Source: Bacteroidota bacterium
GTDB taxonomy: Bacteria; Bacteroidota; Bacteroidia; Bacteroidales; Prolixibacteraceae
Length of the DNA: 64,000 nt
Reading direction: 5' to 3'
NCBI GenBank assembly: GCA_023251435.1
Contig: JAHEYU010000010.1
Coordinates: forward strand, 58,525-122,524
In this document: positions 1 through 9,254 of the stretch, one piece after another
Numbering within the stretch: the first letter of the stretch is position 1
How the letters are laid out: every line of letters begins with the position of its first letter
The notes under the pieces: generated by a model
Told to the model about the DNA's origin: nothing
The model's database searches: none
What the model saw: the letters and a program-made list of their open reading frames with translations, nothing else
Made by a program: the position numbers and the translations under genes

Positions 1-1
1 T

Positions 2-406
2 GCCGATAGTTTACAGCAAATTGCAACAAAAGATGAGCAAAAAAGTGCCATCAATCCTGAAGTAAAAGATACGATTGTATTGTATAGTCCGGCTCCTCAG
101 GTGGCTGAAATTAAGGCCGAAGATCCTATGGGAATCGTTTATAAAATACAGATTGGAGCTTTTAAGGGAAAAATCCCGGATACTGCAAACAAACTGATCA
201 CAAAGCTTTCGATGATCAGAAAAATAGATAAACATATTGACAGCAAAGGTGTTACTATTTACACAACAGGTAATTTAAAATCATATCAGGAAGCAGCTAT
301 CCTGCAAAATCAGATAAAACAGGAAGGAGCTAAAAATCCGACAATTACCGCCTATCAAGACGGGAAAAAGATAGCAATTAATGGGAAGCCGGAAAATAAA
401 AAATAA
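2..406 (+). CDS. SPOR-domain protein, C-terminal part (5' end outside window)
   Basis: The frame is open through the left edge of the window, so only the last ~134 codons are present. The visible part has an Asp/Lys/Glu-rich linker followed by a domain opening VYKIQIGAFKG and ending near PTITAYQDGKKI. This is the usual start and length of a SPOR domain, a ~70-residue fold that binds glycan strands lacking stem peptides at division sites in the periplasm. The stop lies 4 nt before the clpS start, so the two genes are probably co-transcribed. What precedes the SPOR domain (signal peptide, other domains) cannot be seen. The domain call rests on the opening motif alone. Confidence 0.72.
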   Translation, partial: ADSLQQIATKDEQKSAINPEVKDTIVLYSPAPQVAEIKAEDPMGIVYKIQIGAFKGKIPDTANKLITKLSMIRKIDKHIDSKGVTIYTTGNLKSYQEAAILQNQIKQEGAKNPTITAYQDGKKIAINGKPENKK

Positions 407-410
407 CAAT

Positions 411-692
411 ATGACCTCTAAAGAACACCCACAGAAAGAGTTTAACGAAGAAACCAACGAGCAAAACAAGCAGGAACGATTTCTCGTTTTACACAACGAC
501 GACTATCATACTTTCGATTATGTGATCGATGCGCTCATAGAAGTTTGTGAACATGATGTAAGCCAGGCCGAACAATGTACATTATTGGTTCATTATAAAG
601 GAAAATGCGATGTTAAAAAAGGAAGTTTTTCGTATCTTAGGCCATTGAAAAAAGCGCTTACACAAAAAAAACTTAAAGCAACCATCGACTAA
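411..692 (+). CDS. clpS: ATP-dependent Clp protease adaptor ClpS
   Basis: A 93-residue protein with an acidic, flexible N-terminus (~20 residues) followed by the ClpS core. The core shows LHNDDYHTFDYVIDAL, the family's substrate-pocket region, and then the ClpA-contact segment around VHYKGKCDVKKGSF. ClpS delivers N-degron substrates to the ClpAP protease in the cytoplasm. I chose the ATG at 411 over an in-frame ATG at 381, because the upstream one lies inside the previous gene and adds only Lys/Asn-rich residues. The gene sits between a SPOR-protein gene and nfeD-floA with gaps of 1-4 nt, which suggests a single transcript. Length is normal for the family. Confidence 0.85.
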   Translation: MTSKEHPQKEFNEETNEQNKQERFLVLHNDDYHTFDYVIDALIEVCEHDVSQAEQCTLLVHYKGKCDVKKGSFSYLRPLKKALTQKKLKATID

Positions 693-693
693 T

Positions 694-1167
694 ATGACCA
701 TCCTCGTAATCCTTCTGCTGATATTTTTAGGTATCGTTTTAATGTTGATTGAATTTACTATTCTTCCGGGGATTACAATTGCCGGTATAGGTGGTGTTTT
801 GCTGTTCGGGTACAGTATTTACCTGGCCTTTACCAGCTACGGAACACTTGCAGGCATTATTACACTTGCCTTTGTGCTCATTTTTTCTCCAATACTTATT
901 ATCGCATTGTTCAAGGGTAAAACGGGCAAAAAGTTAACTCTTGGAGCGGTTGTTTCGGGAATTGCTAATGAAATTGATACCAATAAAATAAAAATCGGCG
1001 ACGTTGGTATTACTGTCGGAAGATTGGCGCCAATGGGCAAAATTAGAGTGAACGATATTGTTGTTGAAGCAAAATCGACAGGAAATTTCATGGATCCGGG
1101 CGAAGAAGTAAGAATTATTGAAATTGAAAAATCACTAATAACTGTTGAACCAATAAATTTAAAATAA
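694..1167 (+). CDS. NfeD-family membrane protein
   Basis: 157 residues: two to three hydrophobic segments at about residues 1-75, then a soluble ~80-residue domain ([20 protein letters not shown]...[15 protein letters not shown]) typical of the NfeD OB-fold. There is no N-terminal ClpP-like protease domain, so this is the short NfeD form. NfeD proteins are regularly encoded next to SPFH/flotillin genes and are thought to work with them in membrane microdomains. Here the stop codon overlaps the floA start by one base (TAATG), strong support for translational coupling. Confidence 0.86.
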   Translation: MTILVILLLIFLGIVLMLIEFTILPGITIAGIGGVLLFGYSIYLAFTSYGTLAGIITLAFVLIFSPILIIALFKGKTGKKLTLGAVVSGIANEIDTNKIKIGDVGITVGRLAPMGKIRVNDIVVEAKSTGNFMDPGEEVRIIEIEKSLITVEPINLK

Positions 1168-2153
1168 TGGAACAAATTCAAGGTCTCGGAGTATTTGGAA
1201 TGATTGTGGGAATCTTTATTCTTCTGGTCATTATTTTGTATTACATCCCCATCGGACTATGGTTTTCGGCGCTGGTTTCCGATGTTCGTATTTCACTGCT
1301 TCAGTTATTTCTGATGCGTTTCAGGAAGGTGCCACCATCGGTTATCGTGCGTGCACTGATTGAAGGAACAAAAGCAGGTTTGGTATTGAACCGCGATGAA
1401 CTGGAAGCACATTATCTGGCCGGTGGTCATGTAGAAAAGGTGGTTCACGCGCTGGTTTCGGCGCAAAAAGCCAATATCGAACTTTCTTTTAAAATGGCAA
1501 CTGCCATCGACCTTGCCGGACGTGATGTATTTCAGGCTGTTCAAATGTCGGTAAACCCAAAAGTAATTGATACACCGCCGGTTGCAGCAGTTGCCAAAGA
1601 TGGTATCCAGCTAATTTGTAAGGCAAGGGTAACAGTTCGTGCAAACATCAAACAATTGGTTGGAGGAGCAGGCGAAGAAACTGTTCTGGCACGCGTTGGC
1701 GAAGGTATTGTATCTTCCATCGGATCGTCGCACACCCACAAAGCAGTGCTCGAAAATCCTGATTCGATCTCGAAAGTTGTTCTGGGTAAAGGTTTGGATG
1801 CAGGAACTGCCTTCGAAATCCTCTCCATTGACATCGCTGATATCGATATCGGTAAAAATATCGGTGCCGGATTGCAAATGGATCAGGCAGAAGCCGACAA
1901 AAACATTGCACAGGCCAAAGCCGAAGAGCGTCGCGCAATGGCTGTTGCCCTCGAACAGGAAATGAAAGCCAAAGCCCAGGAAGCACGTGCAAAAGTAATT
2001 GACGCCGAAGCTCAAATCCCGATGGCTATTGCAGAAGCATTCAGAAATGGCAATCTTGGAATTATGGACTATATGAAATATAAAAACATCATGGCCGACA
2101 CTTCCATGCGCGAGTCCATTTCTGCTGAAGAACAAAACAAAAAGAAAAAATAA
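1167..2153 (+). CDS. floA: flotillin-like protein FloA
   Basis: 328 residues. An N-terminal membrane hairpin (about residues 8-32, [18 protein letters not shown]) precedes an SPFH/band-7 domain ([29 protein letters not shown]...). An Ala/Glu/Lys-rich coiled coil follows ([20 protein letters not shown]) and the tail is Lys-rich. Length and architecture match the FloA (YqfA) family, scaffold proteins of functional membrane microdomains. It is translationally coupled to nfeD upstream. A palindromic repeat and a rho-independent terminator follow the stop codon, so the clpS-nfeD-floA transcript probably ends here. Confidence 0.93.
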   Translation: MEQIQGLGVFGMIVGIFILLVIILYYIPIGLWFSALVSDVRISLLQLFLMRFRKVPPSVIVRALIEGTKAGLVLNRDELEAHYLAGGHVEKVVHALVSAQKANIELSFKMATAIDLAGRDVFQAVQMSVNPKVIDTPPVAAVAKDGIQLICKARVTVRANIKQLVGGAGEETVLARVGEGIVSSIGSSHTHKAVLENPDSISKVVLGKGLDAGTAFEILSIDIADIDIGKNIGAGLQMDQAEADKNIAQAKAEERRAMAVALEQEMKAKAQEARAKVIDAEAQIPMAIAEAFRNGNLGIMDYMKYKNIMADTSMRESISAEEQNKKKK

Positions 2154-2163
2154 ATTTATTTCT

Positions 2164-2192
2164 GTAGAGACAGGGCAGTGCCCTGTCTCTAC
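2164..2192. repeat. GTAGAGAC-type palindromic repeat, copy 1
   Basis: A perfect palindrome: arm GTAGAGACAGGGCA, a single central G, then its exact complement ending GTCTCTAC. Two more copies (26601-26628 and 56366-56393) share the outer 8 bp but have different, still self-complementary, cores. It lies between the floA stop and the floA terminator, so it would be transcribed as a hairpin. Confidence 0.85.
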
Positions 2193-2196
2193 CCAT

Positions 2197-2234
2197 AAAA
2201 AAAACCTTGTCGCGTTAAACGGCAAGGTTTTTTT
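2197..2234 (+). terminator. rho-independent terminator after floA
   Basis: An A-run, then the stem AACCTTG / CAAGGTT with a 13-nt loop, followed by seven T. It follows floA on the plus strand. Confidence 0.75.
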
Positions 2235-2446
2235 GTGGATACACCTGATTAAGTCCGTTATGCTATCTACCCTTCATGGATTAAATTCATCTAAAAAAAT
2301 TGTTCTTCATACATCCAATAATTCAATGGGTTAAAAATTACATTAATAGCATGATTTTTAATGCAATCTATTTCCGAAGAAGTTTAGGCAATAGTTATAT
2401 TTACAACACGAGAAAAGAAAATAGTATAAACTTGATTAACCAAGCC

Positions 2447-3361
2447 ATGAACCTTAAATATAGCTTCGCAACCGGAACATTGTTGATTTTTAGCTTTCTG
2501 TTTGTTGCAATTCCTGCAGTTGCACAAACTGCTCATACACCAAAAGAAACAAGCATTTACATTGGCACCAACGGCAAACTGACCGATGCGGATCAGGCGA
2601 TTTTCATGCAAAAAACAATCGTAAAATCGTCCAAAGTCACCATTGTTCAAACCTATCATTTGTCCGATGCAAAATGGGAAAAACTATATTCTGAAAACTT
2701 TAAAAGGCTGAATGATTCTACTTTTCTGGTGCGCGGAACCGGAGAAAATACAAAGGGAACCACCATCCGTACTTTTAAAATCCAGCCTGACAATTCATTA
2801 ACATTCAGGGATGTGGTTAAAGATGTAATTGTACGCGAAGGTTCCGCAAAGTCGGTTGTGCCGCTTTTTCTTCACGGACAGGTTACAGAATACTTTGATA
2901 ACGGAAATAAAAAATCGGTTTCTGAATTCAGCGAAAACCAGTTGGTATCGAACAAAAACTGGCTGGAAAATGGCGAAAAATACATCGATAATTTCTTCTA
3001 TTCTGCAGATATTTTTCCATCGTTTAATCCCGGCAACCAGGCTCTGAACGACCATATTTTAAAAGGATTTAAAGATGCCGGCATCGATATTCCGGCTATT
3101 TCGGGATCGGTGATCGTTGGTTTTGTGGTAATGGAAGACGGAACCATCGATGGCATAAAAATCATCAGTGGTTTAGGTCCCACTATTAACAATGTGGCAG
3201 TAGAGTCGTTCTATAGTCTTAAAGGAAGCTGGACTCCGGCCAAACTGAATAACCAGCCGGTTCGCTTTTATCAGGTATTCCCAATTAATTTTATTTATAA
3301 GGAATATCACCTCGAATTTGCCGAAATGCGCGGCGCTATCCTGCATTTCGGAGCCTATTAG
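2447..3361 (+). CDS. secreted TonB C-terminal-domain protein
   Basis: 304 residues from the ATG at 2447, chosen because it gives a clean signal peptide (MNLKYSFATGTLLIFSFLFV...AVAQT); in-frame codons further upstream add a long non-signal extension. The middle contains antitoxin/MORN-like sheets (VTEYFDNGNKKSVSEFSENQLVSN...). The last ~100 residues have the TonB C-terminal pattern (SGSVIVGFVVMEDGTIDGIKI...FYQVFPINFIY), comparable to the family's 'V.F.V...G.I....V' signature. There is no N-terminal membrane anchor with a Pro-rich linker as in a classical TonB, so an energy-transducing role is uncertain; many Bacteroidota proteins of this type are of unknown function. It converges with rhaB (5 nt apart). 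Confidence 0.7.
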   Translation: MNLKYSFATGTLLIFSFLFVAIPAVAQTAHTPKETSIYIGTNGKLTDADQAIFMQKTIVKSSKVTIVQTYHLSDAKWEKLYSENFKRLNDSTFLVRGTGENTKGTTIRTFKIQPDNSLTFRDVVKDVIVREGSAKSVVPLFLHGQVTEYFDNGNKKSVSEFSENQLVSNKNWLENGEKYIDNFFYSADIFPSFNPGNQALNDHILKGFKDAGIDIPAISGSVIVGFVVMEDGTIDGIKIISGLGPTINNVAVESFYSLKGSWTPAKLNNQPVRFYQVFPINFIYKEYHLEFAEMRGAILHFGAY

Positions 3362-3366
3362 TCTGG

Positions 3367-4842
3367 TTAAAGTAATATCCTCAAATAACGGTCGTACGCT
3401 TCATTCCAATCAAGTTCGTCTGATGGGATAAACCTTGTCAGCTCCGACGAATTGGCGATAATTTGCCTTATTTCATTCAGCGAACCAACGTATCCAAGCG
3501 CTTTTGCCTGAACCATGATGTTTCCTATGGCAGTGGCTTCGGTCGGACCGGCTACGACAGTCAATCCGGTTGCATCGGCGGTTAGCTGATTCAGAAAATG
3601 ATTATTTGCACCTCCACCAATGATATGAATCACTTCCACCGGCTCTGCAGTAAATTCAGACACCTGTTCGAGCGTATAACGGTATTTCAAAGCCAGACTA
3701 TCATAAATACAACGGATAGTTTCGCCATGATTTTGCGGGGTTCCCTGTGCCGTTTGATAACAAAAATCACGAACTGCCTGTGTCATGTCACGCGGATTCA
3801 AAAACATGGTATCATCAGGATTAATCAGGAACTTAAACGGTTCCGATTTGCGCGCCAGCTCAACCATTTCAGGCCAGGAGTATTTGTTGCCTTCACCTTC
3901 CCAAATCCGCTGCACTTCCTGTATAAGCCACATTCCCATAATATTTTTCAGGAAACGGGTGGTTCCATCTACACCACCTTCGTTGGTAAAATTTAGTTGC
4001 CGGCTTTGTTCCGAAATAATTGGATGCTGGCTTTCGATGCCCATCACCGACCATGTTCCTGAACTTACATACACAAAATTACTTTCGCAACAAGGTACCG
4101 AAACAATGGCAGAACCGGTATCGTGAGCCGCCACGGCAATTACAGGAACCAATTTGCTACCTGTTTCGCGTGCAACTTCTTCTGTAATATTACCAAGAAT
4201 TGTTCCGGGTAAAATTATTTCCTGAAGAATATTGGTCGGAATGCCCGCTTTCTCAAGCAATTCGTAATTCCACTCACAGGTGCCTGGCACCATCATCTGA
4301 CTGGTGCTGGCAATCGAAAATTCGCTTTTTTTCACTCCTGAAAACAGATAATTAAGTGCATCGGGCATAAAAAGTATTGAATCGGTGATTTCCAGAAGCG
4401 AAGACTGATCTTTTACCATCGAGAATAGCTGGAACAAACTGTTGAATTGCATAAATTGAATGCCGGTTTGGGCATAAACTTCCTCGCTAGGCACCTTCTG
4501 AAACAAATCGGCCATCGAGGTATTTGTGCGCGAATCGCGGTAGGCAAAAGGAAGCGAAAGAATTTGTCCTTCCCTGTTCAAATGCACAAAATCAACCCCC
4601 CAGGTGTCGATTCCTATCGATACGGGCTGAATTCCATATTCTTTGACACAGATTTTCAGACCTGTCTTCAATTCATTGAACAAGCTGAAAATATTCCAAA
4701 AATAATGACCGTTGATCAACTGCATTTGATTCGTAAAACGATGTATCTCTTTCAGTTCAAGTTTTCCGTCAGCTAAAATTCCAAGAATCGCACGTCCGCT
4801 TGAAGCGCCAAGATCAAAGGCTAAAAAATATTTTTGGTTCAT
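3367..4842 (-). CDS. rhaB: rhamnulokinase
   Basis: 491 residues, an FGGY-family sugar kinase. It has the N-terminal phosphate-1 motif DLGASSGRAI, the substrate-side motif IDTWGVDFVHL, and the C-terminal ATP/adenosine segment IIGGGANNHFLNQLTADATG. These features and the length match L-rhamnulokinase, which phosphorylates L-rhamnulose to rhamnulose-1-phosphate in the cytoplasm. The rhamnose isomerase and transporter are not adjacent. An aldolase/dehydrogenase fusion that could act downstream is encoded 22 kb away (26646-28616). Its neighbours on the same strand are a CE15 esterase and a GH5 enzyme, consistent with use of plant cell-wall sugars. Other FGGY substrates (fuculose) cannot be ruled out from sequence reading alone. 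Confidence 0.85.
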   Translation of the reverse strand: MNQKYFLAFDLGASSGRAILGILADGKLELKEIHRFTNQMQLINGHYFWNIFSLFNELKTGLKICVKEYGIQPVSIGIDTWGVDFVHLNREGQILSLPFAYRDSRTNTSMADLFQKVPSEEVYAQTGIQFMQFNSLFQLFSMVKDQSSLLEITDSILFMPDALNYLFSGVKKSEFSIASTSQMMVPGTCEWNYELLEKAGIPTNILQEIILPGTILGNITEEVARETGSKLVPVIAVAAHDTGSAIVSVPCCESNFVYVSSGTWSVMGIESQHPIISEQSRQLNFTNEGGVDGTTRFLKNIMGMWLIQEVQRIWEGEGNKYSWPEMVELARKSEPFKFLINPDDTMFLNPRDMTQAVRDFCYQTAQGTPQNHGETIRCIYDSLALKYRYTLEQVSEFTAEPVEVIHIIGGGANNHFLNQLTADATGLTVVAGPTEATAIGNIMVQAKALGYVGSLNEIRQIIANSSELTRFIPSDELDWNEAYDRYLRILL

Positions 4843-4925
4843 AATTTCAGATTAAATAAATTCAACAATCAAAGAAAGCTAAATTCATGGAAAGTGGTAT
4901 CCTGTGCAATCCTGAAGGAATGAAT

Positions 4926-6197
4926 TTACTTAAAGTGTTTATCGGCAAACTTAATGTACTGTTGCCAGTCGTATAATGTCAGATCGTGCTTTCCGGAGCG
5001 GATATGATAACCAATTGTACCCATTGCCGGAGTGTTTACTTCAGGCATTTCTTTGGCCGGAAGTCCTTCAAATCCCAGTAATTCGTAAACGGCTGAAGCA
5101 TATCTGGCCGACAAAAACTCACCTCTCGGATCAGCCCATTTATCGCCTTCAGCACTGGCGACATACAGCGGCCGGGGAGCAATCAGGGCAAGCAACTGAT
5201 GCTGATCAACCGGAAGTTGTTCTTCATTATCGTTGTATTTCAGAAAATTATCGCAAAACCAATGTGGAAAAGAGGTATTTATAATCTGGACAGTTTCTCC
5301 AAATTTCCGGCGCGAAAGTGCCGCCCCACCACAACCCGATTCGTTTGAAATAACCATCGCGAAACGTTGATCGGTTGCCCCGGCCCACAAAGCAGCTTTG
5401 CCCAAACGGGAATGACCCAGCACAGCTATTTTCTTTGCATCAACCATCGGATCCTGCTCCAGATAATCGGCTACACGCGACAGGCCCCAGGCCCAGGCCG
5501 CAATCGACCCCCATTCGTTGAACTTCGGGCTGACTTGATTTTGCTGATAAAAGAACGGATGTATTCCATCTGAAAAATCGTTTTTATCGGGATCAACATC
5601 TCCGTAATAAACCGCAACCAATCCATATCCGGCTTTTACAATCTCTTCAACCGGCCAGCGATCTTCGGAAGATGCCCTCGACTGCTCCGTGACCTGATTG
5701 TTAATGATTCCGACGGAAGGATTATTGGCTACCCACGATTCGGTGAGCCGGATAGCCGGATCGTTAAAAACCGCATGATTGCCTGTAAAATTATAAGCTA
5801 CAAAAACAGGTACTTTCTTGTTAGTTTTTGGCAAATACATCAGCACATTTACTTCCAGATGGAGATCATCTTTATCAAAAAACAATGAAACTTGTTTTCG
5901 GTGTGCCAGTCCACCCAAAGCGTCATCAGAATTTTCCCAAACCTTCACTTCCGAATATCGCAGCTCGCCTGGAACCTTGCCATATACTTCGCTGGTAAAC
6001 GTTTTCAGGATTTCAGGTCTTCGTTTTTTGAACCAGACTTTTTCTGATTTAACCTTTCTCCCATTGAAACGGGTGAGCACATCGGGTAATTTATAATCTG
6101 GAACTTTCGATTCTTCGGAAATAACATTTTCGCGCTGGGCAAAAGCATTTCCCAAAGTAAGGAATGACAGAAAAAGTAAAACTGTAATAATTTTCAT
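4926..6197 (-). CDS. CE15 family glucuronoyl methylesterase, secreted
   Basis: 423 residues with a Sec signal peptide (residues 1-21, ending NAFAQ). The alpha/beta-hydrolase core carries the CE15 signature GHSRLGKAALWAG, with the nucleophile Ser263. NESGCGG supplies the likely acidic residue Glu286 and SGKHDLT the catalytic His404; this Ser/Glu/His spacing fits characterised glucuronoyl esterases. Such enzymes cut the ester bond between lignin and the 4-O-methyl-glucuronic acid side chains of xylan. It lies upstream of rhaB on the same strand, 83 nt away, and downstream of a GH5 enzyme. No adjacent SusCD pair is present, so this is not a classical polysaccharide utilisation locus within the window. 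Confidence 0.88.
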   Translation of the reverse strand: MKIITVLLFLSFLTLGNAFAQRENVISEESKVPDYKLPDVLTRFNGRKVKSEKVWFKKRRPEILKTFTSEVYGKVPGELRYSEVKVWENSDDALGGLAHRKQVSLFFDKDDLHLEVNVLMYLPKTNKKVPVFVAYNFTGNHAVFNDPAIRLTESWVANNPSVGIINNQVTEQSRASSEDRWPVEEIVKAGYGLVAVYYGDVDPDKNDFSDGIHPFFYQQNQVSPKFNEWGSIAAWAWGLSRVADYLEQDPMVDAKKIAVLGHSRLGKAALWAGATDQRFAMVISNESGCGGAALSRRKFGETVQIINTSFPHWFCDNFLKYNDNEEQLPVDQHQLLALIAPRPLYVASAEGDKWADPRGEFLSARYASAVYELLGFEGLPAKEMPEVNTPAMGTIGYHIRSGKHDLTLYDWQQYIKFADKHFK

Positions 6198-6290
6198 GGT
6201 TTGGTTTTATACGGTTTAAAGTATAAAGATAAAAATCTTTGGATTTTTTAACGGGTTGAAGAAGTCTGTGTTTTTTATCACTGTAAAATC

Positions 6291-7388
6291 TTACTTTTTG
6301 GTAATTGCGTCAATCATAGCCTCATTTTTTGTTCCGTCTCCCAGTTCCATCCCAAACGATCCGCTTTTGTAATTCCAGTTGGCCGAAGCGATCCCGTTTT
6401 TATTGAAAATCGAAATCATATCGTTGTACCAGCGGATCCGGTCTTCTTCAGGAGCACCTGCAATTACTCCATATTCGCCGCAATACAACTGAAGTCCAAG
6501 CTCTTTTGCTTTCTGAATCGGTAGTTGCATCATTTCTTCCATTTTTTCCTTATTCCATATTTTACAAACATGGTCTTTCACAATCGCCTGCTGATCGGCT
6601 GAAAGTGCATCAAATTCTGGTTGGCTCAACAATTCTCCGGGATAATGGACCGGGCCTGTATAATCGCGAAGATTTGTCCAGCTTGCATGATAATGGGTAA
6701 GCAAAAATGGTTCGTAGAAATGAAAACTCAGGATAATGTTCTTGTCATTCGGAACTTTTAAAACATCAAAAGTTTGAGCCGACTGCCATTTGTTAGAACC
6801 AATAACAATGATGCGTTCAGGTTCAATTTCACGAAGAGTTTTAACGGCATTTGCAACTAAATTATTCCATAGTTCAGGATCATCGGCTACCGCTTCATTC
6901 ATTAGTTCGTAAGCCACATCGCCCACCGAATATTTTTTGAGGGCTGCAGAAAGTTCAATCCAAAGCTGGTAGAATTTTTCTTGTTCTTTGGGATCAGTCC
7001 ACAAAGGTTTTACTTCAGCATTAAAATGATGTGAACGCAAAATGTGCAAATCCACTATCACTTTTAGCTGATGCTTAATGCACCAATCGATACAATTTGT
7101 CATTAGTGCAAATGCCTCTTCGTGACGGGCTCCATTTTCGTCCCACATTTGTTCTTCATCTATGGGCAGCCGAATGTGGTCGAAGCCAAGTTCTTTAATG
7201 GCAATCACATCTTTTTCCTGAAAGAAACTGTCACGTTCGGCACCACGCGCATCCGACTGCGAAAGCCAATGGGCAATATTGGTTCCTTTAAAGATTTTAA
7301 AATCGGAAGGCAATCCGTTGGAAACAGGCTTGGGCTGGCACGAAGCCAGAAGTACAAATGCAAATGCAAAAAGCAGCAGGTTTTTCAT
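6291..7388 (-). CDS. GH5-family glycoside hydrolase, lipoprotein
   Basis: 365 residues. The N-terminus has a lipobox (LLASC, Cys17), so it should be a lipid-anchored protein. The TIM-barrel motifs of GH5/cellulase-like enzymes are present: FDHIRLPID, the acid/base Glu165 in YELMNEAV, SFHFYEPF, and the nucleophile Glu305 in YCGEYGV. Substrate cannot be assigned; endoglucanase, xylanase or mannanase-type activity is possible. It is transcribed in the same direction as the CE15 esterase (93 nt gap) and divergently from iorA. Confidence 0.82.
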   Translation of the reverse strand: MKNLLLFAFAFVLLASCQPKPVSNGLPSDFKIFKGTNIAHWLSQSDARGAERDSFFQEKDVIAIKELGFDHIRLPIDEEQMWDENGARHEEAFALMTNCIDWCIKHQLKVIVDLHILRSHHFNAEVKPLWTDPKEQEKFYQLWIELSAALKKYSVGDVAYELMNEAVADDPELWNNLVANAVKTLREIEPERIIVIGSNKWQSAQTFDVLKVPNDKNIILSFHFYEPFLLTHYHASWTNLRDYTGPVHYPGELLSQPEFDALSADQQAIVKDHVCKIWNKEKMEEMMQLPIQKAKELGLQLYCGEYGVIAGAPEEDRIRWYNDMISIFNKNGIASANWNYKSGSFGMELGDGTKNEAMIDAITKK

Positions 7389-7525
7389 GGTAAATTAGAT
7401 TAGTTGGTTTTTGAATAATTCAAGCCAATTTATTCATTTTTCCTGAATAGTTTTTAGAACGAATCTAAATACCGGCAAATTTTACAAAACAAGATATTTG
7501 AAGGTTTTTTACTGGCAGAATCCGC

Positions 7526-7533
7526 TATTTTTG
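7526..7533 (+). promoter_or_regulatory. Bacteroidota -7 element upstream of iorA
   Basis: TATTTTTG matches the Bacteroidota consensus TAnnTTTG exactly and lies 30 nt before the iorA ATG. A TTG that could serve as the -33 element is at 7498-7500, slightly further than usual. Confidence 0.5.
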
Positions 7534-7563
7534 ATCCCGATTTTGAAATTTAAAAAACTGATT

Positions 7564-9159
7564 ATGCAAAAGCATTTGTTTTTGGGGGTTGAAGCGATCG
7601 GACAGGGTGCCATTGATGGCGGAATGTCGGGCGTTTATGCATACCCCGGAACTCCTTCCACCGAAATTACCGAATTTATTCAGGATCATCCCTTAGCGGA
7701 AGAACGAAATATTCACCGAAAATGGTCGGCCAACGAGAAAACAGCCTTCGAAACTGCCCTTGGAATGTCGTATGCCGGGAAACGTGCCATGTCGTGCATG
7801 AAACATGTGGGACTGAACGTTGCTGCTGATGCCTTTATTAATGCAGCCATGACAGGTGTAAACGGCGGACTGGTTTTGACAGTGGCCGACGATCCTTCGA
7901 TGCATTCGTCACAGAATGAGCAAGACTCGCGTTTTTTCGGAAAGTTTGCCATGATTCCGATTCTTGAGCCTTCGTCGCAGCAGGAAGCCTACGACATGGC
8001 GCGCGAAGGATTTGCACTTTCGGAACTGACCAAAGTGCCGGTGATGCTCCGGATCACAACCCGCCTGGCGCATTCGCGTGCCGGAGTTGAATGTAGCGAA
8101 GTTCTCGACGAAAACCAGCTTTCAATGCCAGCCGATCCCCGTCAGTTCATACTGCTTCCGGCCATTGCCCGTCGCAAATACAAAGGATTGCTCCAAAGTC
8201 AGGATTTATTTCTGAAACTTTCAGAAGAATCAAAATATAACCGATATGAAGAAGGTGAAGACAAAAGCCTCGGAATTGTAGCCTGTGGAATTGCCTACAA
8301 TTATCTGATGGAACATTATCCGAACGGAACGTGTCCTTTTCCGGTAATTAAAATCTCGCAATATCCGCTTCCTGAAAAACTCATCAAACGGCTCAATCTG
8401 GAATGTGACGAATTATTGATTTTGGAAGAAGGCGCCCCAATGGTGGAAGAATCGTTGAAAGGCTTTTTTGCCAACGGAACTCCGGTAAAAGGCCGTTTGG
8501 ACGGTACTTTGCCCCGCGATGGCGAATTAAATCCCGATTTGATTGCGAAAGCGCTCGGCAAAGAGTTTTTTCAGGGCTACGATATTCCTAAAGTAGTGGC
8601 CAACCGCCCGCCGGCATTGTGCCAGGGTTGCGGTCACCAGGATGCCTATGTGGCAATGAACGAAGCACTTGCTGATTACACTAAAGGCCGCGTTTTTTCC
8701 GATATTGGCTGCTATACGCTTGGCGCTTTGCCTCCTTACGAATCCATTTATTCGTGTGTCGATATGGGCGCATCAATTACCATGGCAAAAGGAGCTGCAG
8801 ATGCAGGCCTGATTCCATCGGTTGCAATGATTGGCGATTCAACTTTTGCCCATTCAGGAATTACAGGATTGCTCGATGCAGTGAACGAAAACTCAAGCAT
8901 TACCGTTGTTATTTCTGACAACGAGTCGGTTTCAATGACCGGTGGGCAGGATTCATCAGCATTGGGAAAAATTGAATCTATCTGTATTGGCGTTGGAGTC
9001 GATCCGGCACACATTCACACCATTGTTCCGCTGCGGAAAAACCATGAAGAAATGGTTCGTTTGTTCCGTCAGGAATTTGCTTACGAAGGTGTTTCTGTCA
9101 TTATTCCCCGCCGTGAGTGCATTCAGCGCGCAAGCAGCCGGAAGAGGAATCAAAAGTGA
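7564..9159 (+). CDS. iorA: indolepyruvate:ferredoxin oxidoreductase, alpha subunit
   Basis: 531 residues from the ATG at 7564; earlier in-frame codons add only an unlikely hydrophobic extension. The N-terminal pyrimidine domain has GVYAYPGTPSTEI. The central domain follows, and the C-terminal TPP domain shows CQGCGHQDAYVAM and GDSTFAHSGITGLLDAV with a distal N. The enzyme oxidatively decarboxylates aryl pyruvates from aromatic amino acid breakdown to aryl-acetyl-CoA, passing electrons to ferredoxin. The protein ends at RRECIQRASSRKR: the 2x[4Fe-4S] ferredoxin-like tail of archaeal IorA is absent, and no Cys cluster is found in any frame of the next 95 nt. iorB follows. Confidence 0.88.
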   Translation: MQKHLFLGVEAIGQGAIDGGMSGVYAYPGTPSTEITEFIQDHPLAEERNIHRKWSANEKTAFETALGMSYAGKRAMSCMKHVGLNVAADAFINAAMTGVNGGLVLTVADDPSMHSSQNEQDSRFFGKFAMIPILEPSSQQEAYDMAREGFALSELTKVPVMLRITTRLAHSRAGVECSEVLDENQLSMPADPRQFILLPAIARRKYKGLLQSQDLFLKLSEESKYNRYEEGEDKSLGIVACGIAYNYLMEHYPNGTCPFPVIKISQYPLPEKLIKRLNLECDELLILEEGAPMVEESLKGFFANGTPVKGRLDGTLPRDGELNPDLIAKALGKEFFQGYDIPKVVANRPPALCQGCGHQDAYVAMNEALADYTKGRVFSDIGCYTLGALPPYESIYSCVDMGASITMAKGAADAGLIPSVAMIGDSTFAHSGITGLLDAVNENSSITVVISDNESVSMTGGQDSSALGKIESICIGVGVDPAHIHTIVPLRKNHEEMVRLFRQEFAYEGVSVIIPRRECIQRASSRKRNQK

Positions 9160-9254
9160 TCAGTGGTCAGTCACAGTAGGCAGAATGACCCAAGGTGCCT
9201 GATATTGAACCGACTTTTAACTTTTAACATTGAACTTATAACTTGAAACTCATT

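Noticed and set aside
1611..2225. A ~200-codon open frame antisense to floA.
   Set aside because: Fully covered by floA on the other strand, with Cys/Phe-rich composition typical of an antisense shadow.
9160..9254. Possible frameshift removing a ferredoxin domain from iorA.
   Set aside because: No frame in the gap to iorB contains a CxxCxxC cluster, so the shorter protein is more likely real than a sequencing error.
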